From: Begonia masoniana
Taxonomy: Eukaryota > Streptophyta > Magnoliopsida > Cucurbitales > Begoniaceae
Length of the DNA: 64,000 nt
Reading direction: 5' to 3'
Assembly: GCA_022432975.1 (NCBI GenBank)
Contig: CM039516.1
Span: forward strand, 34,683,157 to 34,747,156
Under the pieces are notes generated by a model that searched no databases, had not been told where the DNA came from, and saw nothing but the letters and a program-made list of their open reading frames with translations. How positions within the stretch are numbered: position 1 is the first letter of the stretch; every line of letters starts with the position of its first letter. Position numbers and translations under genes: made by a program. Of this stretch, positions 25,656 through 36,512 are shown in pieces.

Positions 25656-27085
25656 AATAATTAAATAATATTAATTTATGGTTAAAACACGGGAGGATTC
25701 TCGTTTTTGTAGACAACTTCATTGAGGTTCAAGTTCTCATAATTTAAGCACAATTAGGGTAGCAAACTAAGGTTGGAATTAGGGGTGATTAAGAAGTTTA
25801 ATTAGTTAACATCAAAAGCTGACTTTTAAAGGGTCATCCACATGCAGAAGGGGATAATCAAATTCTTGGGTTGCTTGGGAGGTGGATGATTTTCGCACAT
25901 ACAAATTAATTTATATTTAGTTTTTGGATTTTCAATGGCTTAAAAAAATCAAGTTGTTGTAATTTACTTGGTCTAAAATAATAGCAAAATATAGAGCAGA
26001 AAAAAACGGAAAACAACTTGTAATCGGAGACTCAATAATTTACCTTTTAAACTCAGAAAATTGCGTTATAACGTCGTGGATTTCGTGGCCATAAACTAGG
26101 ACCCATAATATTGTCCCTACTTGATTACTATGTCGCATTTTTTTAATGGCGCAACGCACCAACTATGCGTCGTACGATTAGCAACTATAAAATCTTACAT
26201 AATATGTCATTATTTATCTCTTAAAAATGTCTTTGGTGATCTTGGATCGTGAACTGAAATCGAGAGAGTCGATCATTGTGAATCGCTATCGTCCAATTTG
26301 TTCATTTGGCACATAGAATTTTTCACCATAATATATATCTCTCTTTCTCCGAATTCATTGAGCCCAATTCTATTTTGGTCCGACTTAAAAATGCAATTTT
26401 TATAGAAGTCGGTAGTGGAAGCTAGAAATCAAATCGATGCTAGAGTTACAAAGTTAAATTTTAGAGTTCTTAGTCAATTTTATTTCTGCAAACAACTACT
26501 CTATCGACTACATCTTCAGATCTACTCTCTCTTTTGTCTGGAAACTGTTAATTTTTGCGACCAAAAGTTTTAAATCTTCACAAACAGTAAGAATTGTTTG
26601 AGTAGATATGGTGGATTGATGAAGGGAAGCACCAGCACAAGCCATTATCAATTTCTTCAATTTTGATTATTCAACAGAACTTCAAAAGAATGGAAAGAGG
26701 GAAGAAGCAAATGTTTGCTTTGATATTTACGTAACCTGTACAGATGAAGCCAGGTTTTTGGACTTTGTGTTGGAGCGGAGACACTGTTCAATTGGTGACT
26801 ATTGGCCATTCCCAAACGTTCATGTTTCTGCCACAATTTTAAAGCAATGCATCAGAAATTTGCAAGTCGGAGGAAGGCGCAGATCGTATCCATCTGTCAG
26901 TTCTGTTTCCACCGCCATCGCAGATCTATCCTCTCCTCTAGCGGACGGCGGAGACTAACCGATACTTACTTTTATACATTAGTATGTATTGATCAGTAGC
27001 CGTTCCTGACGCTTTTTTAGAGCTCTACTTTTGGTATCATCCGACCGTTCATTCGATCGATATTCTAAGTCGTTTATTCTACTCG
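25656..27085. other. Intergenic upstream of the J-protein 3' end
   Basis: No gene supported. Short open frames near 26758-26999 have no family features that I recognise. The segment nearest 27085 is the 3' flank of the minus-strand J-protein gene. Confidence 0.4.
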
Positions 27086-27574
27086 CTACCAGCACTGATC
27101 GGTCTCCCAATTCCTGCCAGCATATCCGGAAAACCCAGTCGAATTCGTCGCAGAAGTTAACGGACGGGATTGACGTAGTATTTTCCGATCGTAATCAGCG
27201 CGTTTTTTAGGATCCGACAAGGTGGAATAAGCATCCCGAATTTTAATGAATTCGAAAGCCGAATAATCCTTGCAATCGATCTCCGCAACGTCCGGGTGGC
27301 ATATCCTCGCGAGCCGACGGTAAGCTGCTTTGATCTCCTGGGACGATGCTCCGGTGGAGATTCCAAGAATTTCGTACAGCGACGAGCACGGAGGATAGCC
27401 GCGAGGGCTCGGATACGAGGACGCATACTCCTCCGACGAAGAGTAAGAGGTGGAGGTAGAGGGGGCAAAGGCCTGAGGTGGTCGGAAACTGACACGGGGA
27501 GACGGCGGCGGAGAGTCTCTGCCGATGAAAGTCGGTGAAGCGAGAATAGGCGAGGAGGGAGAGGAGGAGAGCAT
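27086..27574 (-). CDS. Small chloroplast-type DnaJ (J-domain) protein, DnaJ11-like
   Basis: An intact single-exon gene of 162 codons. Residues 1-60 are rich in Ser and Pro with few acidic residues, in keeping with a plastid transit peptide. The J domain spans about 64-132 (LYEILGISTGASSQEIKAAY to ADYDRKI) with the invariant HPD at 93-95, which stimulates Hsp70 ATPase activity. The end GRNWETDQCW is what I recall for the small Arabidopsis DnaJ11/J11 group (about 161 residues). An in-frame ATG at 27658 lies upstream of the TATA box, so the ATG at 27572-27574 is the better start. The likely role is a co-chaperone for stromal Hsp70; the substrate is unknown. Confidence 0.93.
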   Translation of the reverse strand: MLSSSPSSPILASPTFIGRDSPPPSPRVSFRPPQAFAPSTSTSYSSSEEYASSYPSPRGYPPCSSLYEILGISTGASSQEIKAAYRRLARICHPDVAEIDCKDYSAFEFIKIRDAYSTLSDPKKRADYDRKILRQSRPLTSATNSTGFSGYAGRNWETDQCW

Positions 27575-27635
27575 GACGAGAGCGGAGCGACCGAGTTTGA
27601 GTTGGAGTGGGAACGAGAGGAGTAGATTGGATGTG

Positions 27636-27643
27636 TATATATA
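27636..27643 (-). promoter_or_regulatory. TATA box of the J-protein gene
   Basis: TATATATA on the minus strand, about 62 bp upstream of the chosen ATG at 27574. This leaves room for a leader of roughly 30 nt and excludes the upstream ATG at 27658. Confidence 0.65.
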
Positions 27644-27658
27644 GAAACAGGAATACAA

Positions 27659-28036
27659 TTCTAACCACGGTTAGGGTTGTCTCTACCCCGGTTAAAGGCA
27701 TAAATGATTGTCCTTTCGATGCTCCAACATTCTGGATGAGGATGTAACGCCATAACGGTCCCAAAATAAAATAGATTAATGTTGTCAAGACATATCTAGA
27801 CATAATGTTTCAAGTGATTCACTTGGCACAATTAACTAACAATTAATAGATCTTCATCGATCTTGTCATTCATAATAATGATACATTTTTTAGGCTCATT
27901 CCCCATTCGATGTATGTACTCCCATGTTAATGCTTAAACTCTCATATTCTCGTCAATTCACCATACATGTGTGAACAAAGATTCTATAATTATTTTTAGG
28001 TTCTCTCGCACAACAGAATTATCGGTGATCATAACA
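27659..28036. other. Upstream flank of the J-protein gene
   Basis: About 380 bp up to the gypsy copy 3 insertion. It probably holds the proximal promoter of the minus-strand gene. Nothing else recognised. Confidence 0.4.
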
Positions 28037-28047
28037 CCGATTGTAGC

Positions 28048-28423
28048 TGTGATGACCCGAATATGCACATATGGGTACGATGGCTGCACGAACCGGAACC
28101 CGGATGGCGGTACGTCCGCGCGGGCGGACCGGAAGGTGACAGGTCGTAAAAAGGGGTCGTCACAATCCCACATCGCTTGGAGAAGTATGTGGAAATGAAA
28201 CATATGTAAAGAGACCCTCCCAACATAGCAAGACGCGTTTTGGAGCACGATTGGCAACGGATCTCATAAGAACTCCGAAGTTAAAAGTGCTTCGGCGAGA
28301 GCAATTCCAGGTTGGGTGACCTTCCGGGAAGTTCTCGCCAAACAAAGCCGTGAGGGGAGGATATTGGGCTGCGGCCCAATTCCCAGAGCGGACAATATCT
28401 TGCTGGGAATATGGGTCGTTACA
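28048..28423 (+). repeat. Left LTR of the Cassandra TRIM (376 bp)
   Basis: TGTGATGACCCGAATATG to GGGTCGTTACA, repeated at 28495-28870 with the same length. Confidence 0.95.
28254..28340 (+). ncRNA. 5S rRNA-like internal promoter segment in the Cassandra LTR
   Basis: Resembles plant 5S rRNA from ATCTCATAAGAACTCCGAAG through an A-box-like segment (AGTTAAAAGTGCTTCGG, 28279-28295) and a C-box-like segment (GGTTGGGTGACC, 28310-28321). In true 5S genes these bind TFIIIA for Pol III transcription. The A box here has AAAA where 5S has AAGC, so promoter strength is uncertain. It is not a normal 5S gene. Confidence 0.85.
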
Positions 28424-28494
28424 AATGGTATCAGAGCCTGTACCCAACCGAAAATGTGGCCAACGAGGACGTTGGGCCCCCGAGGGGGGGTGAT

Positions 28495-28870
28495 TGTGAT
28501 GACCCGAATATGCACGTATGGGTACGATGGCTGCACGAACCGGAACCCGGATGGCGGTACGTCCGCGCGGGCGGACCGGAAGGTGACAGGTCGTAAAAAG
28601 GGGTCGTCACAATCCCACATCGCTTGGGGAAGTATGTGGAAATGAAACATATGTAAAGAGACCCTCCCAACATAGCAAGACGCGTTTTGGAGCACGATTG
28701 GCAACAGATCTCATAAGAACTCCGAAGTTAAAAGTGCTTCGGCGAGAGCAATTCCAGGTTGGGTGACCTTCCGGGAAGTTCTCGCCAAACAAAGCCGTGA
28801 GGGGAGGATATTGGGCTGCGGCCCAATCCCCAGAGCGGACAATATCTTGCTGGGAATATGGGTCGTTACA
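28495..28870 (+). repeat. Right LTR of the Cassandra TRIM (376 bp)
   Basis: Nearly identical to the left LTR. The differences I see are an A/G in GCAC(A/G)TATGGG, A/G in GCTTGG(A/G)GAAG, G/A in CAAC(G/A)GATC and T/C in CCAAT(T/C)CCCAG. It includes the same 5S-like segment at about 28701-28787. Confidence 0.95.
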
Positions 28871-31456
28871 GTAGCGACCCTAAACACTGTACTCAATTTT
28901 TCGTACATATTTTTTTTTATCCTTATACTTTAAATAAACTCTAAGCGGAATTTAAACCGGAATCGGAATTGAAGACTCAATTTTCCGTACATATTTTTTT
29001 TTATCCTTATACTTTAAATAAACTCTAAGCGGAATTTAAACCGGAATCGGAATTGAAGTCTACGTTTTAAACCATTTAAAACAAAAACATTTATAAACTT
29101 AAAACAATTAATAAAACACTTAAAATTAATTAAAACAAAACAATTAAAAGGGGAGGGCATAATTGTCAAAAGTCGCGACAGGGGAGAGGAGCGATCGATC
29201 TCCTAATTCAGGAGATCGATCGCCGAGGCTATTAGCCTCCTCAGCGATCGATCGCTGCAAGGATCGATCGCCCAGCGATTGATCGCTGCAGCAACAACAG
29301 GGAGGGGCGATCAGTCGCCCCTCACACCCGTGCCCAGTCGCTTACCCCTCCATCTTCTTTCTCTTTTATTTCTTTATACAATGCTCTCTGGAATCCGAAA
29401 TTCCAGAGAGCAAAACACTAAATTTCTTTCACTAACCCTGCACACCACACTTCACAAATTAACACATTCTTCGACACTTCAAACTCGATAATATCATATA
29501 ACTAAACCCACTAAAACGTATCTTAAAACCTCCCTTTAACTCGAGACAAACTTTACGAAATCCAACCGCGTGAATAGCTCTAAAACTCGAGCGTATCCAT
29601 GACCAACCTAATACGTCTCCAAACATTTTCATAAAATTCAAATAAAAGCTCTAACAAAACATTTTATAAATAGTTTACCAAACATTTGAAACGTCAGATA
29701 TAAACCTATCCACTATCAGATCCAAACATCTTAATATGTTCAGCTATACAATTCATATCGTGTCCCTAAAACATATACCTACATCTCCACGGGTCAAAAT
29801 GTGCCTCGACTGCGCCAACACACTCCCGCGACCATCCTCCGTCAACTGCATCACTCCTCAGGTGGAGGGATCTCATTCTCACCTATGTCGAAGTCACCTA
29901 CACCATACAGACACCTATGAGATAAAAATCTCAGCAAACTCTCGTAAATGTAAATGCATGCTATGCATATGAGTTCAGAAATCGTGCAGCATTTTCTTTA
30001 TCTTTACTCTGTGGGTGTCACTGAGATCTCAGCCCCCTAACCGGAGAGAGCACATCTAGCGGTCGGACTACTCTTTCCAGCTAGAGAAGGGGGGTACACG
30101 CTTACAACACGTACAGCCGTGCCTGAGCCCCATCTCGCATGACCTATAACTGTATAACTGTATGAGTACGTGTTAGATATGGTATTGTGACAAACCCGTA
30201 GTCGATCTTCACAATTGATCAAAGGCCCTCTCCAGGCCACATCGCCATTTTCTTTAAAACATTGTGCGGAAATTCATTTTCATGTTCTTTTAAAACACGT
30301 GATGCGTGAACAGTTCAATATAAACATAAGCAAGCAACATGTGTACCATCAAGAATATAAATGCATAAACTATAAAACAAATCAACCTAACTACCCAACC
30401 AAAACAATTAAACAAGCACGTCACCAAAACTCCTCGAGACGACCTCGACGTACAGTGTAGGCCAATCGACCAGAGAAAATCACGAGAACTTACCTCGTGT
30501 CCGTTACGGCTCAAGCTCTGTCCGCGAGCGTTGTTTGTCTGAGGCAAAAATACAACATCGACGTTAAAACGAGTTTAAGCATTTTAATGTCCAAACTAAC
30601 AAGATCCTTAACTAATGAAATTTCTAAAATCTTAACTTAACTAATCGAGGCATTTATACAAACAATTAACGCTCGATAGTTTTTAAAACCACAATTTACA
30701 AGTTTTTCCCAAAAATCTGAAAATCCTCCAATTTTTTAACTTTTCTCCTAAATCGTCTTAACTTCGTCCGATAACGTTTAATACGTTCATTATGTCCTTA
30801 AACACGGCAAATCTATAAATTTCGAACTCTAATTTACGTTTCTAAACGAAACCTTAATTGTTCAAACTCCGTAAAAATCGAAATAAACGCTCTAAGATCG
30901 TAGATTCATACCTAGGGCGTCGATTGGAGGAGAAAACGTGAAGAAAACGAGACGATCGGAGGTCAGAATGTCGAAGGATCGTCGATGGCAGAGAGAAAGG
31001 AGCTCTCTGGTTTTTCACGCGACAGAGGAGAAGTGAAGAAGAAAGAAAGGTTTTGTTATTTTATAATATTGATTTGGCAAATTACTGTTTCTCCCTTAGT
31101 ACATATTTTATATTTGTTTCGTCCTTTGTTTCGTTAATTGATCAACAATTTGGGTTCTCCAAATTTTTTTATTTTACCAATAAGTCCAACTTATTATTTG
31201 AGATTTATTAAAACTGTCCGTTCGCAAATCGGACCTCGTTTACTATTTTTACTACAACGTTTATTACATTTCGAGAAACGTAATTACTCGGAATTAAGCA
31301 TTACTACTCCGAAAATTCTCATAATTTCTTTAAAATTCTTATTAATAATTAGGATTCTAATGATGCTTTCATTTTGTAAAACGGGTTTGATTTGACATAA
31401 TTACAAAAATGCCACTATATATATAATATTAATATCCCGTAAAACCGGGTATTACA

Positions 31457-34192
31457 TTCAATCCACCTTATTTAGAATTTTGTCCACAAAATTAAATCAT
31501 ACAAACAACTCAGGATATTTAGTCATCATATCCTGTTGTCGCTCTCACGTAGCCTCTTCCACCTCGTGGTTCCGTCATAGGACTTTAACTAGCGGAATTT
31601 ATTTGTTGCGCAATACCTTGATGGAAGACTCCAAAATACGTACCGGCCTCTCCTCATAAGCCAAGGTAGGCTGTACATCGTTCTTTGTTGCCTCCACGGC
31701 ATGTGATGGATCACGCAAACACTTTCGAAGCATGGACACATGAAATACGTCGTGGATACCCTCCATAGAAGCCGGAAGCTGTAGTCTATACGCCAACTTC
31801 CCGATCCTCTTCAGAATAGGAAATGGCCCCACATAACGAGGGTTTAACTTGCCCCTCCTTCTAAATCTCGCAACGCCTTTAAACGGAGAAACTTTAAGAT
31901 AAACCTCGTCACCTTCTTCGAACTCTAGCTCTCTCCGTCTCGTGTCAGCATAGCTCTTCTGTCTGCTCTGAGCTACCTCTATACGCTGTCAGATAACGGC
32001 AATCTTCTCTGCCGTTTGCTGTAGAATCTCTGGACCAACGATGCTGGCCTCGCCAACCTCATCCCAATACAGCGGAGATCTACACTTTCGACCATATAAG
32101 GCTTCATACGGAGCCATACCGATGGTAGCCTGGAAGCTATTGTTATAAGAGAACTCGATCAGTGGCAAGTACCTGCTCCACGATCCCTGAAACTCCAGCA
32201 CACAGGCTCTGAGCATATCCTCCAAAATTTGATTCGTCCTCTCTGTCTAACCATCAGTCTGAGGATGAAATGCCGTGCTGAAATTAAGCTGAGTCCTCAT
32301 AGCTTTGTGCAGACTCTTCCAGAACTTCGATGTAAATCTCGGATCTCTGTCTGAGACAATCGAAACTGGCACACCGTGAAGTCTAACAATCTCCTGCACA
32401 TAGAGCTCAGCGAGCTGATCCATAGAAGAGGCCATCTTCACAGATAAGAAGTGAGCCGACTTTGTCAATCGGTCTACAATAACCCATATGTCGTCATGGC
32501 CCTTCGTCGTCCTCGGGAGCCCCACAATGAAATCCATGGAGATCTGCTCTCATTTCCACTCCGGAATCGACAGTGGCAATAATGTCCCTGCCGGTCTCTG
32601 GTGCTCTGCCTTTACCTGTTGACAGACTAGACAAGTCTCGACGTACTTGGTGACCTCTCTCTTCATATTTGGCCACCAGAAGTGTTGCTTTAAATCCCGG
32701 TACATCTTGGTACTTCCCAGGTGCACAGAATATGCCAAAGAATGTGCCTCGGCCAATATCTCCTTCTTCAGATCCTCGTCGTTAGGCACGTACCATCTAT
32801 GCCTGAACTTCAGAATACCATCATCCGATAAATGGAAATCCAACGAGTCTCCCAACGTCATACTCAATCGAAACTCCTCACACTCCCTATCATTCTGCTG
32901 AGCCTCGCGTATCCTATCCAGAATGGTCGGCCTGAGAGAAATGTTGGTGAGCATACTAGACAACTCTGCCACTATCTCCACATCGAACCTCTCGATCTCA
33001 GACCGCAGCGTAACTGACATTGCTGCTAGTGAAGGCTGACTTGTAGAAGGCACTCTACTCAAAGCATCAGCAACCTTGTTCGCCTTTCCTGGATGGTACT
33101 TGATATCAAAATCATAATCTTTGATGAACTCGAGCCATCGTCTCTGTCGCATATTCAGCTCCTTCTGCGTAAATAAATACTCAAGCTCTTGTGGTCGGAA
33201 AATATCTTGCACTGCTGCCCATATAAATAATGTCTCCATATCTTTAGTGCAAAGACCACAGCTGCTAACTCAAGATCATGCGTAGGGTAATTCTGCTCGT
33301 ACGGCTTCAACTGCCGAGAAGCATAAGCAATAACTCTCCCCTCCTGCATCAATACACAACCGAGTCTAACTCCAGACGCATCACAATAAATACTAAACTT
33401 GTCACCTTCAACAGGTAGCGTCAATACTGGAGCGGTGGTCAATCTCTGCTTTAACTCTATAAAACTGTCGTCACAAGCAGCTGACCATATAAACTTCTCG
33501 TTCTTCCGGGTCAAACGTGAAAGAGGAACCGCAATCTTCGAAAATCCCTCTATAAACTTCCGATAATAACCAGCTAATCCGAGAAATCCACAAACCTCTC
33601 GTACGTTCTTCGGCCGTGGCCAATCTCTGACCACCTGAATTTTGCTCGGATCCACAGAAACTCCATCCTGCGATATAATATGGCCAAGGAAGCTCACTCT
33701 GTCTAGCCAAAACTCGAATTTAAAGAACTTTGGATATAGCTGGCGTTGACTCAGAATCTGCAAAACAATCCGCAAATGTTCCTCGTGCTCTTCCTTCGTC
33801 TTAGAATAAATCAAGATATTGTCGATGAAAACCACCACGAACTTGTCCAGATACTCCTTGAAGACACGGTTCATCAAATCCATAAACGTTGCAGGGGCAT
33901 TAGTAAGTCCAAAAGACATGACAAGGAACTCGTAATGCCCATACCTCGTTCGGAAAGCCGTTTTCTGTATATCTTCCTTTCAGACCTTCAACTGATAGTA
34001 ACCCGAGCGTAGGTCCATCCTGGAAAATACTCGGGCACCCTGTAGCTGATCAAATAGGTCATCAATCCGGGGCAACGGATATTTATTCTTCACCGTCAAT
34101 TTGTTCAACTCTCTGTAATCGATGCACATTCTGAGGGTCCCGTCTTTCTTCTTGACAAACAGAACGGGCGCACCCCAGGGTGAAACGCTGGG
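31457..34192 (-). pseudogene. Pol relic of gypsy copy 3: RT, RNase H, integrase
   Basis: RT ([28 protein letters not shown] with Asn for the second catalytic Asp), RNase H ([18 protein letters not shown]), the integrase zinc region ([26 protein letters not shown]), the D,D,E core ([24 protein letters not shown]) and the C-terminal LQLPASMEGIHDVFHVSMLRK are present. They are cut by stops and frameshifts into the frames 33155-33919, 32550-33239, 32247-32537, 31989-32225 and 31599-31832. It cannot encode active enzymes. Confidence 0.9.
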
Positions 34193-36346
34193 TCAAATAA
34201 AACTCTTCTCTAACAACTCGTCAAGCTGAGTCTTCAGCTCTTTCAACTCGGTTGGTGCCAACCGATATGGGTTCTTAAACCTTGGCGCGACATTTGGATA
34301 AACATCAATAGTAAACTCAATCTCTCGGTCTGGCGATAACCCGGGAAGATCATCAAGAAATATCTCAGAGAACTCTCTGACTATAGGAATGTCACTCGGT
34401 TTTACTCCGCTGAGCAACTGAACATCAAATACTGAGGCCAAATAAATAGAGCTCACACCTTTAAACTGCTCGTTGACCTTCATGGAATAAGAAATAGGCG
34501 ATCCACTTAATCGGTTCATCGCCTGATAAGAAAATTCGGCTTTACCCGGGAGTCGAAAGGCCACAATCCCGGATCGACAATCAATGGTGGCGAAATGCTG
34601 TGAAAGCCAATCCATCCCTAAGATAAGATCATACCGCTCTATGCTCATAACTATCAAGAAAGCATAGAGGGTAATATCTCCCACTAAGACGACATTGCCC
34701 TGGAGAATACGATCCGACTACATATGCTCTCCCAAAGGCAGCATCACTCTATACTCATACTCTGATAGCTCAGACTCTAAGTCTAGACATGCAAGCAGTC
34801 GATATAAAGGAGTGTGTAGCTCCTGTATCCATCAAAGTAAATACAGTTGTGCCCATAATCAATATAGTACCTGCTATCACAGAAGGCTGAGCCTCGTCGT
34901 CGATATCGCCAGGCTCAATAAATGCGAAGATCCTCGGCATAACTCTCCTCTGACGAAATGGCCCGCGTCTCCACACCGATAGCACACACTCGTGCCCAAT
35001 CTGTACTGGCCATTGTGTTCCCTCTGGCATTTAGGGCAAAGAGGTATCTGAGAAGTCCTCTGTATATGTTTCCCCTTACCCCGATCATTACCTCCCTCAA
35101 GAGGTCTTTTAACACCCCTCTGTTGCTGTTGGGGCTGTGCTCTAGGTTGCCAACCTCGGTTCAGTGAGTGAGGACGGATCTCTCGGATGAAGCCCTTAGA
35201 TGGCTCCCTCGGTTTGACAGAATCTCTATCAACTGCCTCAATATCAAGCGCCCTGGCCACAATCTCGTCATATGATACATTCCGTACTCCATATATAGTA
35301 AGACGCATCCGGAATTCCTGACTAAGTCTCTGTAAAAATCGGCGTACCTTGTCCTCGTTAACGCTGACCTGACGTGGCGCGAATCGAGAAAGGGCTTCAA
35401 ACTTCCTCACGTACTCGGCAATAGAACTAACCTGCCGCAACTGCATAAATTCAACCATCTTCGCCTCCCGTACTGTATGGCTGAAATACTTATCATAGAA
35501 CAACTCTCTGAATCTCTCTCATCCCATAATCGTCACATCGGTGGTCGTCTTGATGGAATCCCACCAAAACCGAGCATCTAACGCTAGGTGGTAAGTCACC
35601 AACGCCACCTTCTCTCCGTCCTCAATGCTAGCATAGGTGTGACGACCCGTCTTTCAACGGACTGATAAGGAACCACCCATTCTCCGCGGATCCTGGGGCT
35701 GACCTGGGCCGGAGGTGGGTAAAGCTCCGCGGATCCTAGGGCTGACCTGGGCCGGAGTGGTTTCTCCGTTGAAGCAGGGGCCGTTACGAACCCACATCGC
35801 TTGGAGAAGTACATGGAAATGAAACATATGTAAGAGATCCCTCCCAACATAGCAAGACGCGTTTTGGAGCACGATTGGCAACGGATCCCATAAGAACTCC
35901 GAAGTTAAGCGTGCTTCGGCGAGAGTAATTTCAGGTTGGGTGACCTTCTGGGAAGTGCTCTCGCCAAACAAAGCCGTGAGGGGAGGATATTGGGCTGCAG
36001 CCCAATCCCCGGAGCGGACAATATCTTGCTGGGGAAAAGGGTCGTTACAATAGGCCAGCATGTCCTCCATGGTGCGAATCCACTCCTCTCCTGAAGAGGG
36101 ATCCGTAGACTGTCCGTTAAATATAGGGGGCTGGAGCTTCTGAAATCTCTCCATCCCAAGGTTACCCGATATAGCTGTCTCTCGAGCTCCAACGCCCTCT
36201 CGGTCTATCAGAGTACCCAGCTGCTGAGACTGTCTCTCCATCTGCTAAGCCTGTCGCTCCATATGCTGAGACTGCTGGGCAATAAAATCTTTGAGGGTGT
36301 CTATCGTATCATCTCGGTCGTCTCGGTCATTTCCTCGACGCACCAT
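34193..36346 (-). pseudogene. Gag-protease relic of gypsy copy 3, interrupted by a solo Cassandra LTR
   Basis: The likely Gag start is the ATG at 36344-36346 (MVRRGNDRDD). A Cassandra LTR is inserted at 35638-36049 in the capsid region. Capsid continues with YDKYFSHTVREAKMVEF and FVRKFEALSRF-like blocks, then one recognisable zinc knuckle (CYRCGDAGHFV). The protease site MDTGATHSFISTACMS is near 34790-34835, and GMDWLSQHFATIDCRSG near 34570-34620. Several stops and frameshifts are present, for example near 36244. Confidence 0.88.
35638..36049 (+). mobile_element. Solo Cassandra LTR (412 bp)
   Basis: TGTGACGACCCGTC to GGGTCGTTACA with the 5-bp TSD ATAGG (35633-35637 and 36050-36054). It shares the 3' two thirds with the TRIM at 28048-28870, including a 5S-like segment closer to true 5S (AGTTAAGCGTGCTTCGGCGA near 35905). 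Its 5' third differs and holds a tandem pair of about 33 bp (CTCCGCGGATCCT, about 35688-35757). Only one LTR is present, so it arose by LTR-LTR recombination. Confidence 0.93.
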
Positions 36347-36493
36347 TTTTATAAATAACTCCTATAAAGTTAAAACAAATACTCTATAAAAAAATGAAAT
36401 CAAATAAAGCTATAAACATACTTACAGTTGATGAAGAATATCCGCGTAGTGGCTGTGCAGTCAAGCAGTCTACAGAACCGATTTTAAAACCCG

Positions 36494-36508
36494 GGGGCTC
36501 TAATACCA
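36494..36508 (-). other. Primer binding site of gypsy copy 3
   Basis: The minus strand reads TGGTATTAGAGCCCC just inside the 5' LTR: the iMet tRNA complement with one C-to-T change. Confidence 0.8.
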
Positions 36509-36512
36509 TAAC

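Larger units (their letters stand above)
28048..28870. mobile_element. Complete Cassandra-type TRIM retrotransposon (823 bp)
   Basis: Two 376-bp LTRs (28048-28423 and 28495-28870) flank a 71-bp interior made of an iMet primer site TGGTATCAGAGCC (28426-28438) and a GAGGGGGGG polypurine tract (28482-28490). The element has no coding region, so it depends on other elements' enzymes. The TSD is GTAGC (28043-28047 and 28871-28875). The LTRs contain a 5S rRNA-like segment, the hallmark of Cassandra. I counted about four differences between the two LTRs, so insertion was fairly recent. Confidence 0.95.
28042..31456 (-). repeat. 3' LTR of gypsy copy 3, holding a Cassandra TRIM
   Basis: Plus-strand ends are TGTAGC (then the TRIM) and GGGTATTACA. 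Without the 828-bp insert it is about 2587 bp. A segment of about 84 bp is tandemly duplicated at about 28891-29058 here but single in the other LTR, so the duplication arose after integration. A GATCGATCGC-rich palindromic segment (about 29180-29320) is followed by a 29-bp hairpin at 29383-29411. Confidence 0.92.

Noticed and set aside
26758..26999. Small gene next to the J-protein
   Set aside because: Two overlapping short frames with no recognisable domain and no clear splice or promoter signals.
28254..28340. Genuine 5S rRNA gene
   Set aside because: The resemblance covers only the internal promoter part, lies inside identical LTRs with a primer site and TSD, and lacks the normal 5S 5' part. 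It is the Cassandra 5S-like segment.
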